The notes beneath the pieces are model-generated. The model was not told the DNA's origin. It searched no databases and saw only the letters and a list, made by a program, of their open reading frames with translations. From NCBI GenBank assembly GCA_964347615.1, contig CAYFZO010000006.1, positions 31,763 to 95,762 on the forward strand: DNA of 64,000 nt, in the 5' to 3' direction. Shown piece after piece: positions 63,811 to 64,000 of the stretch (positions within the stretch are counted from its first letter, which is position 1; every line of letters begins with the position of its first letter). This stretch comes from CAYFZO01 sp964347615. GTDB taxonomy: Bacteria; Pseudomonadota; Gammaproteobacteria; Poriferisulfidales; Oxydemutatoraceae. The translations under genes and the position numbers were made by a program.

Positions 63811-64000
63811 ATGTACATACGTACATGTACCTACAGGATGACAATCACACAACAGCATCATCCAAAGAATAAATCGATTGAGAATCACAACTTCTAGGCC
63901 ACAAGTGGCCCTCAGGTCTCAGTTATGAACAGTGTGAGTATTTCCTTGTGTGTTGTATGCATGTATAATCCAGTTATGGAGACAAGGCAAATGCAAGCAA

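Larger units (their letters stand above)
63486..64000. other. AT-rich, gene-free, eukaryote-like sequence at contig end
   Basis: No bacterial gene is present. From about 63540 the sequence is AT-rich with homopolymer and CATG/GTAC-rich words, an imperfect tandem of TTTGGTTGCCATGG (63754 and 63790), and a 13-base inverted repeat. This style is common in animal, including sponge, genomes and unlike the rest of the window. Confidence 0.6.

Overview
The window looks like part of a gammaproteobacterial chromosome, probably from a marine-invertebrate symbiont. The housekeeping DNA is GC-rich and keeps clusters familiar from Pseudomonas and its relatives: nadK-recN-fur-bamE-rnfH-ratA-smpB, leuC-leuD-leuB-asd-truA-trpF-trpB-trpA-accD-folC-dedD-cvpA-purF, and alaC-hom-thrC. 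The last ~500 bases (63.5-64.0 kb) are AT-rich, palindromic, repeat-bearing and gene-free. They look like host animal DNA joined to the bacterial contig. Two 100-base N runs (49045-49144, 54913-55012) are scaffold gaps, each flanked by duplicated gene ends, so this is a metagenome or draft assembly.

Layout. 1-1.2 kb: a bufferin (copper-binding RiPP) locus, bufA1 and a partial bufB. 1.4-24.9 kb: a lower-GC defence island. 25.1-29.1 kb: a glutamine amidotransferase and a heme-copper oxidase operon with a CuA subunit and a SCO copper chaperone. 29.3-36.5 kb: nadK, recN, fur, bamE, rnfH, ratA, a sodium-dependent transporter, smpB and a small lipoprotein. 36.6-37.6 kb: four tRNA genes (Lys, His, Arg, Pro) around a MAPEG protein. 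37.7-40.9 kb: a cyclophilin, lpxH, a glycerate kinase and an L,D-transpeptidase. 40.9-53.9 kb: the purF-to-leuC run on the minus strand. 54-58.8 kb: thrC, hom, alaC. 58.9-63.5 kb: a YqaA-type membrane protein and four glycosyltransferases, two of them an 850-bp tandem duplication.

The most interesting part is the island. Its core (about 3.46-23.55 kb) is bounded by two degenerate direct copies of a gene fragment resembling the 3' end of an Rrf2/NsrR-type regulator. Between them lie a DISARM-like SNF2 helicase (DrmD-like) translationally coupled to a 1791-residue adenine methylase (DrmMI-like); a divergently transcribed HTH-ImmA metallopeptidase with a PIN-domain protein; and a five-gene operon encoding a ubiquitin-like protein, an E2, a JAB isopeptidase, an E1 and a giant helicase. 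That helicase carries DEAD/DEAH, DUF1998, PD-(D/E)XK-like and S24 (LexA-type) peptidase regions in one chain. The usual DISARM genes drmA, drmB and drmC are absent, and there is no CD-NTase, so neither plain DISARM nor CBASS explains the locus. I propose a composite defence system in which Bil-like ubiquitin-type conjugation is coupled to a methylase/helicase restriction module and governed by an HTH-protease switch. An AAA ATPase/DUF4276 (TOPRIM-like) pair on the left and a PD-(D/E)XK-like nuclease on the right lie just outside the repeats.

Functions are inferred from motifs, length, order and overlap read directly in the sequence. No database search was possible.
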